A stretch of 43,571 nucleotides of DNA from Actinomycetes bacterium (GTDB lineage: Bacteria; Actinomycetota; Actinomycetes; Mycobacteriales; Mycobacteriaceae). This document shows, in pieces, positions 30,653 to 38,395 of the stretch. Where the stretch lies: assembly GCA_023460175.1 (NCBI GenBank), contig JAEWRC010000089.1, positions 1 through 43,571 on the forward strand, given 5' to 3'. The notes beneath the pieces are model-generated. The model was not told the origin of the DNA and did no database searches. It saw only the letters and a list, made by a program, of their open reading frames with translations. Positions within the stretch are counted from its first letter, which is position 1; each line of letters begins with the position of its first letter. The translations under genes and the position numbers were made by a program.

Positions 30653-30751
30653 ATGCACCCGCGTTCGTCAGCGTCGACCAGTGCGGGCGAGGCGGCACGC
30701 GCGTGCGCTGAGCAAGACCTCACGAGAGTCGGAGACCGGATACGAACATGA
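30653..30751 (+). CDS. Possible 32-aa leader ORF overlapping the LCP start
   Basis: ATG 30653 opens a 32-codon frame (MHPRSSASTSAGEAARACAE and on) whose TGA overlaps the LCP ATG as ATGA at 30748-30751. The Shine-Dalgarno is weak (AGAGAAA). The exact stop/start overlap suggests translational coupling, but composition alone does not prove coding. The remaining gap 30543-30747 shows a possible -10 TAACAT at 30583 and no other features. Confidence 0.3.
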   Translation: MHPRSSASTSAGEAARACAEQDLTRVGDRIRT

Positions 30752-32868
30752 GTGACGGCGAGAACGCCACTCCTGGTCGCCGTGCGCCCGAACCTCACGG
30801 TGACAACCAGTGGCTTACCCGAACTCCGCGGCCAGAGCCAGACGCCGCGCCGTGGGAGCGCACCGCAGACCCGGAATCGGCACCGCGTAGCGGCCGGGCC
30901 GGCAACCCGGTCGACGGCATCTCCGTCGCGGACCTGATCGCCCGCGTCACCGGCGACGTGCCCCCCACCCTGCAGCCCGGCGCTCAGGAGGACCCCGAGC
31001 CGGCCGCCGAGACCGACGAGACCGAGTCCGACGAGACCGGGGTGGCCACCGAGGCCGAGATGGCCGAGGCGGTCGAGCACGATCCGCCGACCGTGCCGGT
31101 GCTCTCGGCCTACGCCGGGGAGATGCCCGACCTCGACGACAGCGACGACGAGTCCGCCACCACCGTGATGGCGGCGATCACCGAGTCGCCACCGGGACGA
31201 GTCCGACCGGCCCACATCGGCCACCGCATCGCCACCCCCACCGCACCGCACGACGCCCCCTCGCGCCGCCGCAAGACGATCCGGTTCGCCGGTCGTTCTG
31301 TGGCGGCGTTGCTCGCGGTGCTGGCGCTGGTGCTGACCGGCGGCGCGTGGCAGTGGACCACCAGCAAGAACAACCGGATGAACAACATCGCGGCGCTGGA
31401 TTTGAACTCCCGCGACATCCTCGACCCCAACGCGCAGTTCGGCGACGAGAACTTCCTCATCGTCGGGGTGGACAGCCGGTACGGGCAGAACAGCGACATG
31501 GGTGCCGGCGACACCGCCGACGCCGACGGCGCCCGCTCGGACAGCATCATCCTGGTCAACATCCCCGCCAACCGGGAACGCGTTGTGGCGGTGTCGTTCC
31601 CGCGCGACCTGGCGATCACCCCGATCAAATGCGACGTCTGGGACGCCTCCACCGGTGACTACGGCCCGATCTACGACGAGGTCTCGGGCAGCTACGGTCC
31701 AGAAGAGGTCTACACCGAGACCAAGCTGAACTCGGCCTACGCGTTCGGCGGGCCCAAGTGCCTGGTCAAGGCCATCCAGAAGATGTCCGGCCTGTCGATC
31801 AACCGGTTCATGGCGGTCGACTTCGCCGGCTTCGCGAAAATGGTCGACGCGCTCGGCGGAGTCGAGGTGTGTACCACCACGCCGCTGGAGGACTACGAAC
31901 TGGGCATGGTGCTGCCGACCGCCGGCCGACAGCTGGTCGACGGCACCACCGCGCTGAACTACGTGCGCGCCCGGCAGGTCACCACCGAGGTCAACGGGGA
32001 CTACGGCCGCATCAAGCGCCAGCAGCTGTTCCTGTCGTCGCTGCTGCGGTCACTGATCTCCAAGGAGACCTTCTTCTCGCTGAGCAAGCTCAACAACGTC
32101 GTGAACATGTTCATCAACGACAGCTCGGTCGACAACGTCAGCACCAAGGACCTCGTCGAGCTCGGGCAGTCGCTGCAGGGGGTCTCCGCCGGCCGGATCA
32201 CGTTCGTCACCGTGCCCACCACCGGTTACGCCGACGAGTGGGGCAACGAGCAGCCGCGCACCTCCGACATCCGGGCGCTCTTCGACGCCATCATCGACGA
32301 TGACCCGCTGCCCGGGGAAAACGACCAGAACGCGACCGTCGCCCCGATGACCAACAGCTCCGCCCAGTTCCCGGAGCCCTCGACGACCGGCACCAGCACC
32401 GAGGCCCTGCCGGAGAGCACCGGCACCGAAGATCCGACCACCACAACCGAAGTCGTGCACGCGGTGACCACCGAGCCGGATGAGATCGACGTGCACGTGG
32501 CCAACTCCACCAGCGTCGCGGGGCTCGGCTCGGCGGCCAGCACCGAGTTGCAGCTGCACGGCTTCAACGTGGACACCCCCGACGACTACCTCGAGGCGCT
32601 GCCGGCAACCACGGTGATGTACTCGCCGGGCAACGAGCACGCCGCGGCCACCGTCGCCGCCACGCTCGGCGAGCCCCGGATCGAGCGGGTCACCGGCCTG
32701 GGCCAGGAGGTCCAGGTGGTGCTCGGACCCGATTACGCGACGGTCTCGCCGCCCCCGCCCAGCGGTTCCCCGATGACGGTGACCGTGGCGCACGTGGACA
32801 AGAGCACCCCGACCTATCTGCCCGAGGATCTGACCATCACCAACGGCGCCGACATCAGCTGCGACTAG
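30748..32868 (+). CDS. LytR-CpsA-Psr (LCP) family cell-wall ligase
   Basis: A 706-residue membrane protein, the counterpart of M. tuberculosis Rv0822c. Residues 1-180 are a long acidic, Pro-rich cytosolic region. A transmembrane helix lies near 183-203 (RSVAALLAVLALVLTGGAW). An extracellular LCP domain at about 228-480 has NFLIVGVDSR, GARSDSIILVNIPANRERVVAVSFPRDL and LNSAYAFGG, then DYGRIKRQQLFLSSLL. A Ser/Thr/Pro linker follows, then a C-terminal LytR_C domain (DEIDVHVANSTSVAGLG). LCP proteins transfer polyprenyl-linked glycans such as arabinogalactan to peptidoglycan. The start at ATG 30748 has GGAG 13 bases away, longer than usual. Confidence 0.92.
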   Translation: MSDGENATPGRRAPEPHGDNQWLTRTPRPEPDAAPWERTADPESAPRSGRAGNPVDGISVADLIARVTGDVPPTLQPGAQEDPEPAAETDETESDETGVATEAEMAEAVEHDPPTVPVLSAYAGEMPDLDDSDDESATTVMAAITESPPGRVRPAHIGHRIATPTAPHDAPSRRRKTIRFAGRSVAALLAVLALVLTGGAWQWTTSKNNRMNNIAALDLNSRDILDPNAQFGDENFLIVGVDSRYGQNSDMGAGDTADADGARSDSIILVNIPANRERVVAVSFPRDLAITPIKCDVWDASTGDYGPIYDEVSGSYGPEEVYTETKLNSAYAFGGPKCLVKAIQKMSGLSINRFMAVDFAGFAKMVDALGGVEVCTTTPLEDYELGMVLPTAGRQLVDGTTALNYVRARQVTTEVNGDYGRIKRQQLFLSSLLRSLISKETFFSLSKLNNVVNMFINDSSVDNVSTKDLVELGQSLQGVSAGRITFVTVPTTGYADEWGNEQPRTSDIRALFDAIIDDDPLPGENDQNATVAPMTNSSAQFPEPSTTGTSTEALPESTGTEDPTTTTEVVHAVTTEPDEIDVHVANSTSVAGLGSAASTELQLHGFNVDTPDDYLEALPATTVMYSPGNEHAAATVAATLGEPRIERVTGLGQEVQVVLGPDYATVSPPPPSGSPMTVTVAHVDKSTPTYLPEDLTITNGADISCD

Positions 32869-32882
32869 CGCGGGGGCGGGGC

Positions 32883-32904
32883 ATTCACCAGCCGTTCACC
32901 ACCT
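32883..32904 (+). promoter_or_regulatory. Pho-box-like direct repeat upstream of phoU (RegX3-type site)
   Basis: Two adjacent 11-bp units, ATTCACCAGCC and GTTCACCACCT, match the direct-repeat format of actinobacterial PHO boxes (GTTCACC-type units). They lie about 30 bases upstream of the -10. In mycobacteria such sites are bound by SenX3-RegX3 output regulator RegX3 under phosphate limitation. Confidence 0.65.
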
Positions 32905-32933
32905 CATTTGTGCCCTTTGCGGTGTCAAACCTC

Positions 32934-32939
32934 TAGGCT
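32934..32939 (+). promoter_or_regulatory. -10 (TAGGCT) of the first phoU gene, leaderless
   Basis: TAGGCT ends 7 bases before ATG 32946, placing +1 on the A of the start codon. No Shine-Dalgarno sequence is present. Confidence 0.65.
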
Positions 32940-32945
32940 TGACAC

Positions 32946-33623
32946 ATGCGTACCGCGTACCAGGACCAACTCGAGGACCTCACCAACCAGCTCGGCGCGA
33001 TGTGCGAGCTGGCCGGGGCCGCGATGGAGCGCGCAACCCAGGCATTGCTGCAGGCCGACCTGGTGCTGGCCGAGCAGGTCATCAGCGATCAGGACGTCCT
33101 GGGCGAACACAGTGCGCGCACCGAGGAGGCGGCCTTCGTGCTGCTGGCCCTGCAGGCACCGGTGGCCCGCGACCTGCGCTCGGTGGTCTCGGCGATCCAG
33201 ATGGTGGCCGACATCGACCGGATGGGCGCGCTGGCCGTGCACGTCGCCAAGATCGCCCGGCGCCGCCATCCCGTGCACGCGCTGCCCGAGGAAGTCAACG
33301 GCTACTTCTCCGAAATGGGCCGCGTCGCTGTCGAATTGGGCCGCACCGCCCAAGAGGTCCTGCTCACCGGTGACATCGACAAGGCCGCCCGGATCCGCGC
33401 CGAGGACGACGCGATGGACGACCTGCACCGGCACCTGTTCAACGTGCTGATGGACCGCGAGTGGAAGCATGGCGTGGCCTCGGCGGTCGACGTCGCGCTG
33501 CTCAGCCGGTTCTACGAACGCTTCGCCGATCACGCGGTGGAGATCGGCCGGCGCGTCATCTTCATGGCCACCGGCGAACTTCCCGAGTACGAGGAGCTCC
33601 CGCCCGAAACGTGGCGCGAGTAG
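32946..33623 (+). CDS. phoU: Phosphate-signalling protein PhoU (PhoY), first copy
   Basis: A 225-residue all-helical protein made of two PhoU three-helix units. Each unit carries the E/DxxxD metal-site helices: MRTAYQDQLEDLTNQLGAMC, VARDLRSVVSAIQMVADIDRMG, and YERFADHAVEIGRRVIFMATGE. PhoU links the Pst transporter to the SenX3-RegX3 two-component system and represses the phosphate-starvation response when phosphate is plentiful. A PHO box and a leaderless promoter precede it. It corresponds in context to PhoY2 (Rv0821c). Confidence 0.93.
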   Translation: MRTAYQDQLEDLTNQLGAMCELAGAAMERATQALLQADLVLAEQVISDQDVLGEHSARTEEAAFVLLALQAPVARDLRSVVSAIQMVADIDRMGALAVHVAKIARRRHPVHALPEEVNGYFSEMGRVAVELGRTAQEVLLTGDIDKAARIRAEDDAMDDLHRHLFNVLMDREWKHGVASAVDVALLSRFYERFADHAVEIGRRVIFMATGELPEYEELPPETWRE

Positions 33624-33645
33624 CTTGCGCCGAGAAGCTGAATCT

Positions 33646-33651
33646 TAGGGT
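33646..33651 (+). promoter_or_regulatory. -10 (TAGGGT) of the second phoU gene, leaderless
   Basis: TAGGGT ends exactly 7 bases before GTG 33658. It selects that GTG over GTG 33652 and ATG 33655, which would lie upstream of the transcription start. Confidence 0.6.
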
Positions 33652-33657
33652 GTGATG

Positions 33658-34320
33658 GTGCGGACCTCCTACCGTGAACAACTCGTTGCCCTCGCCGCGA
33701 AGATCGCCGAGATCTGCGGGCTGGCGACCGTCGCCATGGAGACCGCGACCCGGGCGCTGCTGCGCGCCGACGCGGTGCTCGCCGAGCGCGTGATCAGCGA
33801 ACATGATGAGATCGTCAACGCCTGCATCGCCGCCGAGGAGGCCGCGTTCGTGCTGCTGGTCCGCCATCAGCCCGTCGCCGGTGACCTGCGCACGGTCGTC
33901 ACTTCGATCCAGAACGTCTTCGACATCGAGCGGATGGGCGTGCTGGCCAAACACGTGGCCCGCGTCACGGTTCGCCGCCACCCCGAGGTGGCCGTCCCTT
34001 CCGAGGTTGCCGAGGACTTTGCCGAAATGGGCAGGGTGGCAGTCCAATTGGGCAAAGCCACCCAGCAGGCGCTGTTGATGCGGGACGTCGAGACCGCCAC
34101 GTCGATCGACGACGAGGACGACGCCATGGACGCCCTGCACGCGCACCTGTTCGTCGTGGTGATGGGCCGCGAATGGCAGCACGGCGTGCCCGCGGCCATC
34201 GACGTGACGATGCTGGGCCGGTTTTACGAGCGGTTCGCCGACCACGCGGTCGAGATCTGCCGACGGGTCAACTTCCAGGTGCTGGGCGAGCCCGTCCCAA
34301 CCGACGAGGCTCGCACCTAG
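33658..34320 (+). CDS. phoU: PhoU (PhoY) paralogue, second tandem copy
   Basis: A 220-residue protein clearly paralogous to the gene 34 bases upstream: RTSYREQLVALAAKIAEIC against RTAYQDQLEDLTNQLGAMC, VAGDLRTVVTSIQNVFDIERMGVLAKHVA, and FYERFADHAVEICRRVNFQVLGE. Both PhoU units are complete, so it is not a decayed copy. The start at GTG 33658 aligns with the first copy's Met and fits the leaderless -10; two other in-frame starts (GTG 33652, ATG 33655) are rejected. It probably works with or modulates the first PhoU in phosphate sensing, and sits directly upstream of the pst operon. Confidence 0.92.
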   Translation: MRTSYREQLVALAAKIAEICGLATVAMETATRALLRADAVLAERVISEHDEIVNACIAAEEAAFVLLVRHQPVAGDLRTVVTSIQNVFDIERMGVLAKHVARVTVRRHPEVAVPSEVAEDFAEMGRVAVQLGKATQQALLMRDVETATSIDDEDDAMDALHAHLFVVVMGREWQHGVPAAIDVTMLGRFYERFADHAVEICRRVNFQVLGEPVPTDEART

Positions 34321-34451
34321 CACCGCGGGCAGACGCGCGTTGCGGACATGCGGACACCGTTGCGACGGCGCGTGTCGAGCGGGTTACAGCTTTGCTCGAT
34401 TACTGCCCCGGCGTGCCCGGCGCAACCGATTCTCCGCGAAATGCGGTAGCT

Positions 34452-34473
34452 GTTCATCTTGTGTTCATCCGAT
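34452..34473 (+). promoter_or_regulatory. Pho-box-like direct repeat upstream of pstS
   Basis: Two abutting 11-bp units, gttcatcttgt and gttcatccgat, are a near-consensus PHO box. A possible -10 TACGTT at 34501-34506 places the box just upstream of the -35 region, where an activator such as RegX3 would sit. Predicted leader about 40 bases with GGAG before the pstS ATG. The remainder of 34321-34551 holds nothing else I recognise. Confidence 0.75.
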
Positions 34474-34552
34474 GTCCCCCGACTCGTCGCGTGTCTTTTC
34501 TACGTTTTGCCCGTACCGAAAGACATCCTCGCTCTGAAGTGATCGGAGAAAA

Positions 34553-35524
34553 ATGCGCAACTGGCGTTCAGCGGCCGCACTCACCGCGTCGGCGTCCCTG
34601 CTTCTCGTGGGCTGCGGCGGCGGTGACGGCGACAGCGCGGCGGGCGGCTCGGAGGACGGCGGCCTGTCAGGCACCATCCTCATCGACGGGTCCAGCACCG
34701 TTGCTCCGCTCTCGGAGACCATCGCCGAGCTGTTCCAGCAGGAGAACTCCGCGGTGCGGGTCACCGTCGGCACCTCCGGCACCGGCGGCGGCTTCCAGAA
34801 GTTCTGCAACGGCGAGACCGACATGAACGACGCCTCGCGCGCCATCAAGGAGTCCGAGATCGAGGCCTGCGAGGCCAGCGGCATCGCCTACGACAGCATC
34901 ACCGTCGCCAACGACGCGATCTCGCTGATCGTCAACCCGGCCAACCCGGTGCAGTGCGTCACCCTCGAGCAGGCCCAGCAGATCTGGAACGCCGGCTCGA
35001 CGGTCAACACCTGGGGCGACATCACCGGCCTCGAGCTACCCGACGAGTGGAAGTCCAACCCGATCAACCTGTTCGGTCCCGGCACCGACTCGGGCACCTT
35101 CGACTTCTTCACCGAGGCCGTCAACGGCGAAGAGGGCGTCATCCGCGAGAACTACACCGACATCGGCGAGGACGACAACGCCGCAGTGACCGGCATCTCC
35201 GGTGATCCGAACGCCATGGGCTTCATCCCCTACTCGTTCACCCAGGAAGTCGGCGACCAGGTCAAGCCGCTCGAGGTGGACAGCGGCACCGGTTGCACCG
35301 CGGGCACCCTCGAGACCGTCCAGGAGGGGAGCTACACCCCGCTGGGTCGCGAGCTGTTCGTCTACGCCAGCGACAAGGCCCTGCAGCGTCCCGAGGTGCT
35401 GGAGTTCATGAAGTTCTACATCGACAACTCCGATGTCGCCGCCGAGGCCGCCACCTACATTCCGCTCACCGATGAGCAGAAGGCCGACGCGCACGCCAAG
35501 ATCGACGAACTCGCCGGCGCGTAG
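34553..35524 (+). CDS. pstS: Phosphate ABC transporter substrate-binding lipoprotein PstS
   Basis: A 323-residue protein with a lipoprotein signal peptide (lipobox LLVGC, Cys21) and a Gly/Asp/Ser linker. The phosphate-binding fold shows ILIDGSSTVAPLSE, GTSGTGGGFQKFCNGETDMNDASR, FGPGTDSGTFDFFTE and GFIPYSFTQE. It captures phosphate outside the membrane and delivers it to PstC-PstA. It begins a four-gene operon controlled by the PHO box upstream. GGAGAAAA directly precedes the ATG. Confidence 0.95.
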   Translation: MRNWRSAAALTASASLLLVGCGGGDGDSAAGGSEDGGLSGTILIDGSSTVAPLSETIAELFQQENSAVRVTVGTSGTGGGFQKFCNGETDMNDASRAIKESEIEACEASGIAYDSITVANDAISLIVNPANPVQCVTLEQAQQIWNAGSTVNTWGDITGLELPDEWKSNPINLFGPGTDSGTFDFFTEAVNGEEGVIRENYTDIGEDDNAAVTGISGDPNAMGFIPYSFTQEVGDQVKPLEVDSGTGCTAGTLETVQEGSYTPLGRELFVYASDKALQRPEVLEFMKFYIDNSDVAAEAATYIPLTDEQKADAHAKIDELAGA

Positions 35525-35539
35525 CGAGATCACCCGAAT

Positions 35540-36487
35540 ATGCCCGTAAAGGACGAGACCGCCAGCGCACCGGGGACGCCCCCGGTGTCGCTGGCGGCCT
35601 CCAGCCCCCGGTACGCGGAGAAGGTCATCAAGGCCGCCTTCGCCCTCTGCGCGGCGCTGTCGGTCGCCATCACCACCGCGATCGTCCTCGCCCTACTCTT
35701 CCCGACAATCGGCTTCTTCCAACACGTCTCGATCGTCGAGTTCTTCACCGGCACGTCCTGGCGGCCCGCCTTCGCCGACCCGTCGTTCGGGGTGCTGCCG
35801 ATCGTCATCGGGACCCTGACCGTCGTGTTCTGGGCGCTGCTCGTGGGTATCCCGCTGGGCCTGCTCGCGGCGATCTATCTGTCCGAGTACGCACCGCTGC
35901 GGGTCCGCCGGATCGTCAAGCCCATCCTCGAGGTCCTCGAGGGCATCCCGACGGTCGCGATCGGCATGTTCGGCCTGCTGTTCATGCGGCCGTTCCTCGA
36001 AGACATCTTCCCGTTCCTGAAATGGCAGGCCTTCTCGGTCGGCGTCGCGGGAATCATGGTCGGCATCATGATCATCCCGCTGATCACCTCGGTGTCGGAT
36101 GACGCGATGCGCTCGGTGCCCAACGGTCTGCGCGAGGGCGCATACGGCCTGGGAGCCAACAAGATGCAGGTGTCGCTGCGGGTGGTCTTCCCGGGCGCGA
36201 TCTCGGGCGTCATCGCGGCCATCGTGCTGGCCACCTCGCGCGCCATCGGCGAGACCATGGTGGTGCTGATCGTGGCCGGTCAGACGCCGCGCTTCGGCTT
36301 CACCTTCACCGGTTCGGTGCAGACCATGACGGCGTTCATCGGCTCGACCGCCACCGGCGACATCGCCACCGGCACCATCGTCTACGAGTCCATCTTCGCC
36401 GTCGGCGCGCTGCTGTTCGTCATGACGCTGTGCATGAACATGTTCGCCATCCGCATGGTGCGGCGCTTCCGGGAGGTCTACGACTAA
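35540..36487 (+). CDS. pstC: Phosphate ABC transporter permease PstC
   Basis: A 315-residue membrane protein with about six transmembrane helices. It carries the permease EAA loop that contacts the ATPase, GLGANKMQVSLRVVFPGAI, followed by AIVLATSRAIGETMVVLIVAG. Other PstC landmarks are LSEYAPLRVRRIVKPILEVL and GIPTVAIGMFGLLF. It starts 15 bases after pstS and ends directly against pstA. It forms the membrane channel with PstA. Confidence 0.95.
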   Translation: MPVKDETASAPGTPPVSLAASSPRYAEKVIKAAFALCAALSVAITTAIVLALLFPTIGFFQHVSIVEFFTGTSWRPAFADPSFGVLPIVIGTLTVVFWALLVGIPLGLLAAIYLSEYAPLRVRRIVKPILEVLEGIPTVAIGMFGLLFMRPFLEDIFPFLKWQAFSVGVAGIMVGIMIIPLITSVSDDAMRSVPNGLREGAYGLGANKMQVSLRVVFPGAISGVIAAIVLATSRAIGETMVVLIVAGQTPRFGFTFTGSVQTMTAFIGSTATGDIATGTIVYESIFAVGALLFVMTLCMNMFAIRMVRRFREVYD

Positions 36488-37426
36488 ATGCCTGCTGAAA
36501 AGCTCCGTACCGAGCGGGCCAGGCTGGCCTCGGCCGGCGCGCGCGCCGTCGTCGAGAGTTCGCTGAAGAGCAAGTCTCCGATCGGCAAGGTCACCAATCA
36601 GCTGTTCCTCGCGGTGATGCTGCTGGCGATCGCGATCGCGGTGACCGCGCTGGTCGGCATGATCCTGTGGGCCCTGATCAAGGGCTGGCCGCGGCTGGAC
36701 CTGAACCTGTTCACCAACGCCCCGTCGACGATCAACCGGGACACGGCCGGCTTCCGGCCGGCGATCCTGGGCACCATCTACCTGATCGCCGGCGTCATCA
36801 TCCTGATCGTGCCCATCGGTGTCGCCTCGGCGGTTTACCTCGAGGAGTACGCGGACAAGACGAAGTGGTACAACCGCTTCATCGAGCTGAACATCCAGAA
36901 CCTGGCCGGCGTGCCGTCGATCGTCTTCGGCATCCTCGGCATGGCCTTCATCGTGCGCGGCCCACTGAGCATGGGCTTCGTCGCCGCCGCCGGGTCGATC
37001 ACGCTGGCGATGCTGGTGCTGCCCACGGTCATCATCACCGCCCGAGAGGCCATCCGGGCCGTGCCGTCGTCCATCCGCGACGCGTCGCTGGGCCTGGGCG
37101 CCACCGAATGGCAGACCATCAGCAAGCAGGTCCTGCCGATCGCCATTCCCGGCATCCTCACCGGCGTCATCCTGGCCGTGGCCCGCGCCATCGGCGAGGC
37201 CGCCCCCCTGCTGCTGGTCGGGGCGACCACGTTCATCACCTTCAACCCCAGCTTTTTCGAGGGCGGTTACACCGCCATGCCGGTGTTGATCTACAACTAC
37301 ATCCAGCGGCCTCAGGAAGAGTTCCATATTCTTGCGGCAGCAGGCGTGATCGTGATGTTGGCAGTGTTGCTGGCAATGAACTCCTTTGCGATCTGGCTGC
37401 GCAATCACTACGAGCGGAAGTTCTGA
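36488..37426 (+). CDS. pstA: Phosphate ABC transporter permease PstA
   Basis: A 312-residue membrane protein with about six helices. The EAA loop is SLGLGATEWQTISKQVLPIAIPG, followed by ILAVARAIGEAAPLLLVGA, and the early EEYADKTKWYNRFIELNIQN plus LAGVPSIVFGILG are typical of PstA. The ATG is the first codon after the pstC TAA, with no gap. It pairs with PstC in the inner membrane. Confidence 0.95.
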   Translation: MPAEKLRTERARLASAGARAVVESSLKSKSPIGKVTNQLFLAVMLLAIAIAVTALVGMILWALIKGWPRLDLNLFTNAPSTINRDTAGFRPAILGTIYLIAGVIILIVPIGVASAVYLEEYADKTKWYNRFIELNIQNLAGVPSIVFGILGMAFIVRGPLSMGFVAAAGSITLAMLVLPTVIITAREAIRAVPSSIRDASLGLGATEWQTISKQVLPIAIPGILTGVILAVARAIGEAAPLLLVGATTFITFNPSFFEGGYTAMPVLIYNYIQRPQEEFHILAAAGVIVMLAVLLAMNSFAIWLRNHYERKF

Positions 37427-37427
37427 C

Positions 37428-38333
37428 ATGACCCAGGGACCAATCGCGCCCGCGAGCGGAAGCAAGCAGATGACCGACAGAACCCAGGCCGACGCTCGCG
37501 AGGCCGGTGCCATTCCGCTGGACAAGCCGACCGGGCGGGACAGCCGCGGTGGCGGTGGCCGGTTGGTGTTCACCGTCAAGGACATGGACGTCTGGTACGG
37601 CTCGCACAACGCGGTCCGCAACGTCAACCTCGAAATCGTCGAGAACGACATCACCGCGCTGATCGGCCCGTCGGGCTGCGGTAAGAGCACGGTGCTGCGC
37701 TGCTTCAACCGGATGAACGACCTCGTGCCCTCGGCCCGGGTCGACGGCGACGTGCGCTACCACGGCATCGATCTGTACGGCAAGGACGTCGATCCCATCG
37801 AGGTCCGGCGCCGCATCGGCATGGTGTTCCAGAAGCCCAACCCGTTCCCCAAGTCCATCTACGACAACATCGCCTACGGCCCCCGGGTGAACGGCATGAA
37901 GGGCAACATGGACGACATCGTCGAGGAGGCGCTGACCGCCGCGGCGCTGTGGGACGAGGTCAAGGACAAGCTGAAGGACAGCGCGCTGGCCATGTCGGGC
38001 GGTCAGCAGCAGCGGCTGTGCATCGCGCGCACCATCGCCACGCGTCCCGAGGTGATCCTGATGGACGAGCCGTGCTCGGCGCTCGACCCGATCGCCACCT
38101 CGAAGATCGAGGAACTGATGCGCGAGATCGCCTCGCAGTACACGATCTTGATCGTCACCCACAACATGCAGCAGGCCGCTCGCGTGTCCGACAAGACCGC
38201 GTTCTTCACCGCCGAGGTGGACGACAAGGGTGTCCGGCACGGTCTGCTCGTCGAGTACGACGACACCGAGAAGATCTTCTCCAACCCGTCGGACCGACGC
38301 ACCGAGGATTACATCTCCGGTCGCTTCGGCTGA
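37428..38333 (+). CDS. pstB: Phosphate ABC transporter ATP-binding protein PstB
   Basis: A 301-residue ABC ATPase. Walker A is LIGPSGCGKSTVLR, the Q-loop MVFQKPNPFPKSIYDN (PstB-specific), the signature ALAMSGGQQQRLCIART, Walker B VILMDEPCSALDP, and the H-loop ILIVTHNMQQAARVSD. Residues 1-45 are an extra Gly/Pro-rich extension before RLVFTVKDMDVWYGS. ATG 37428 is one base after the pstA stop; ATG 37470 with GGAAG upstream is an alternative start giving 287 aa. It powers phosphate import; counterpart of PhoT in position. Followed by a strong terminator. Confidence 0.94.
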   Translation: MTQGPIAPASGSKQMTDRTQADAREAGAIPLDKPTGRDSRGGGGRLVFTVKDMDVWYGSHNAVRNVNLEIVENDITALIGPSGCGKSTVLRCFNRMNDLVPSARVDGDVRYHGIDLYGKDVDPIEVRRRIGMVFQKPNPFPKSIYDNIAYGPRVNGMKGNMDDIVEEALTAAALWDEVKDKLKDSALAMSGGQQQRLCIARTIATRPEVILMDEPCSALDPIATSKIEELMREIASQYTILIVTHNMQQAARVSDKTAFFTAEVDDKGVRHGLLVEYDDTEKIFSNPSDRRTEDYISGRFG

Positions 38334-38345
38334 GACCCGCACACG

Positions 38346-38376
38346 AATCAGCCCGCCCCGTCGGGGCGGGCTGATT
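38346..38376 (+). terminator. Intrinsic terminator of the pst operon
   Basis: A perfect 14-bp inverted repeat (aatcagcccgcccc, 38346-38359, with its complement at 38363-38376) has a 3-base loop and is followed by TGTTTT. It also lies 20 bases from the stop of the converging mshD gene, so it may serve both. Confidence 0.9.
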
Positions 38377-38395
38377 TGTTTTCCGGGCGGGGTCC

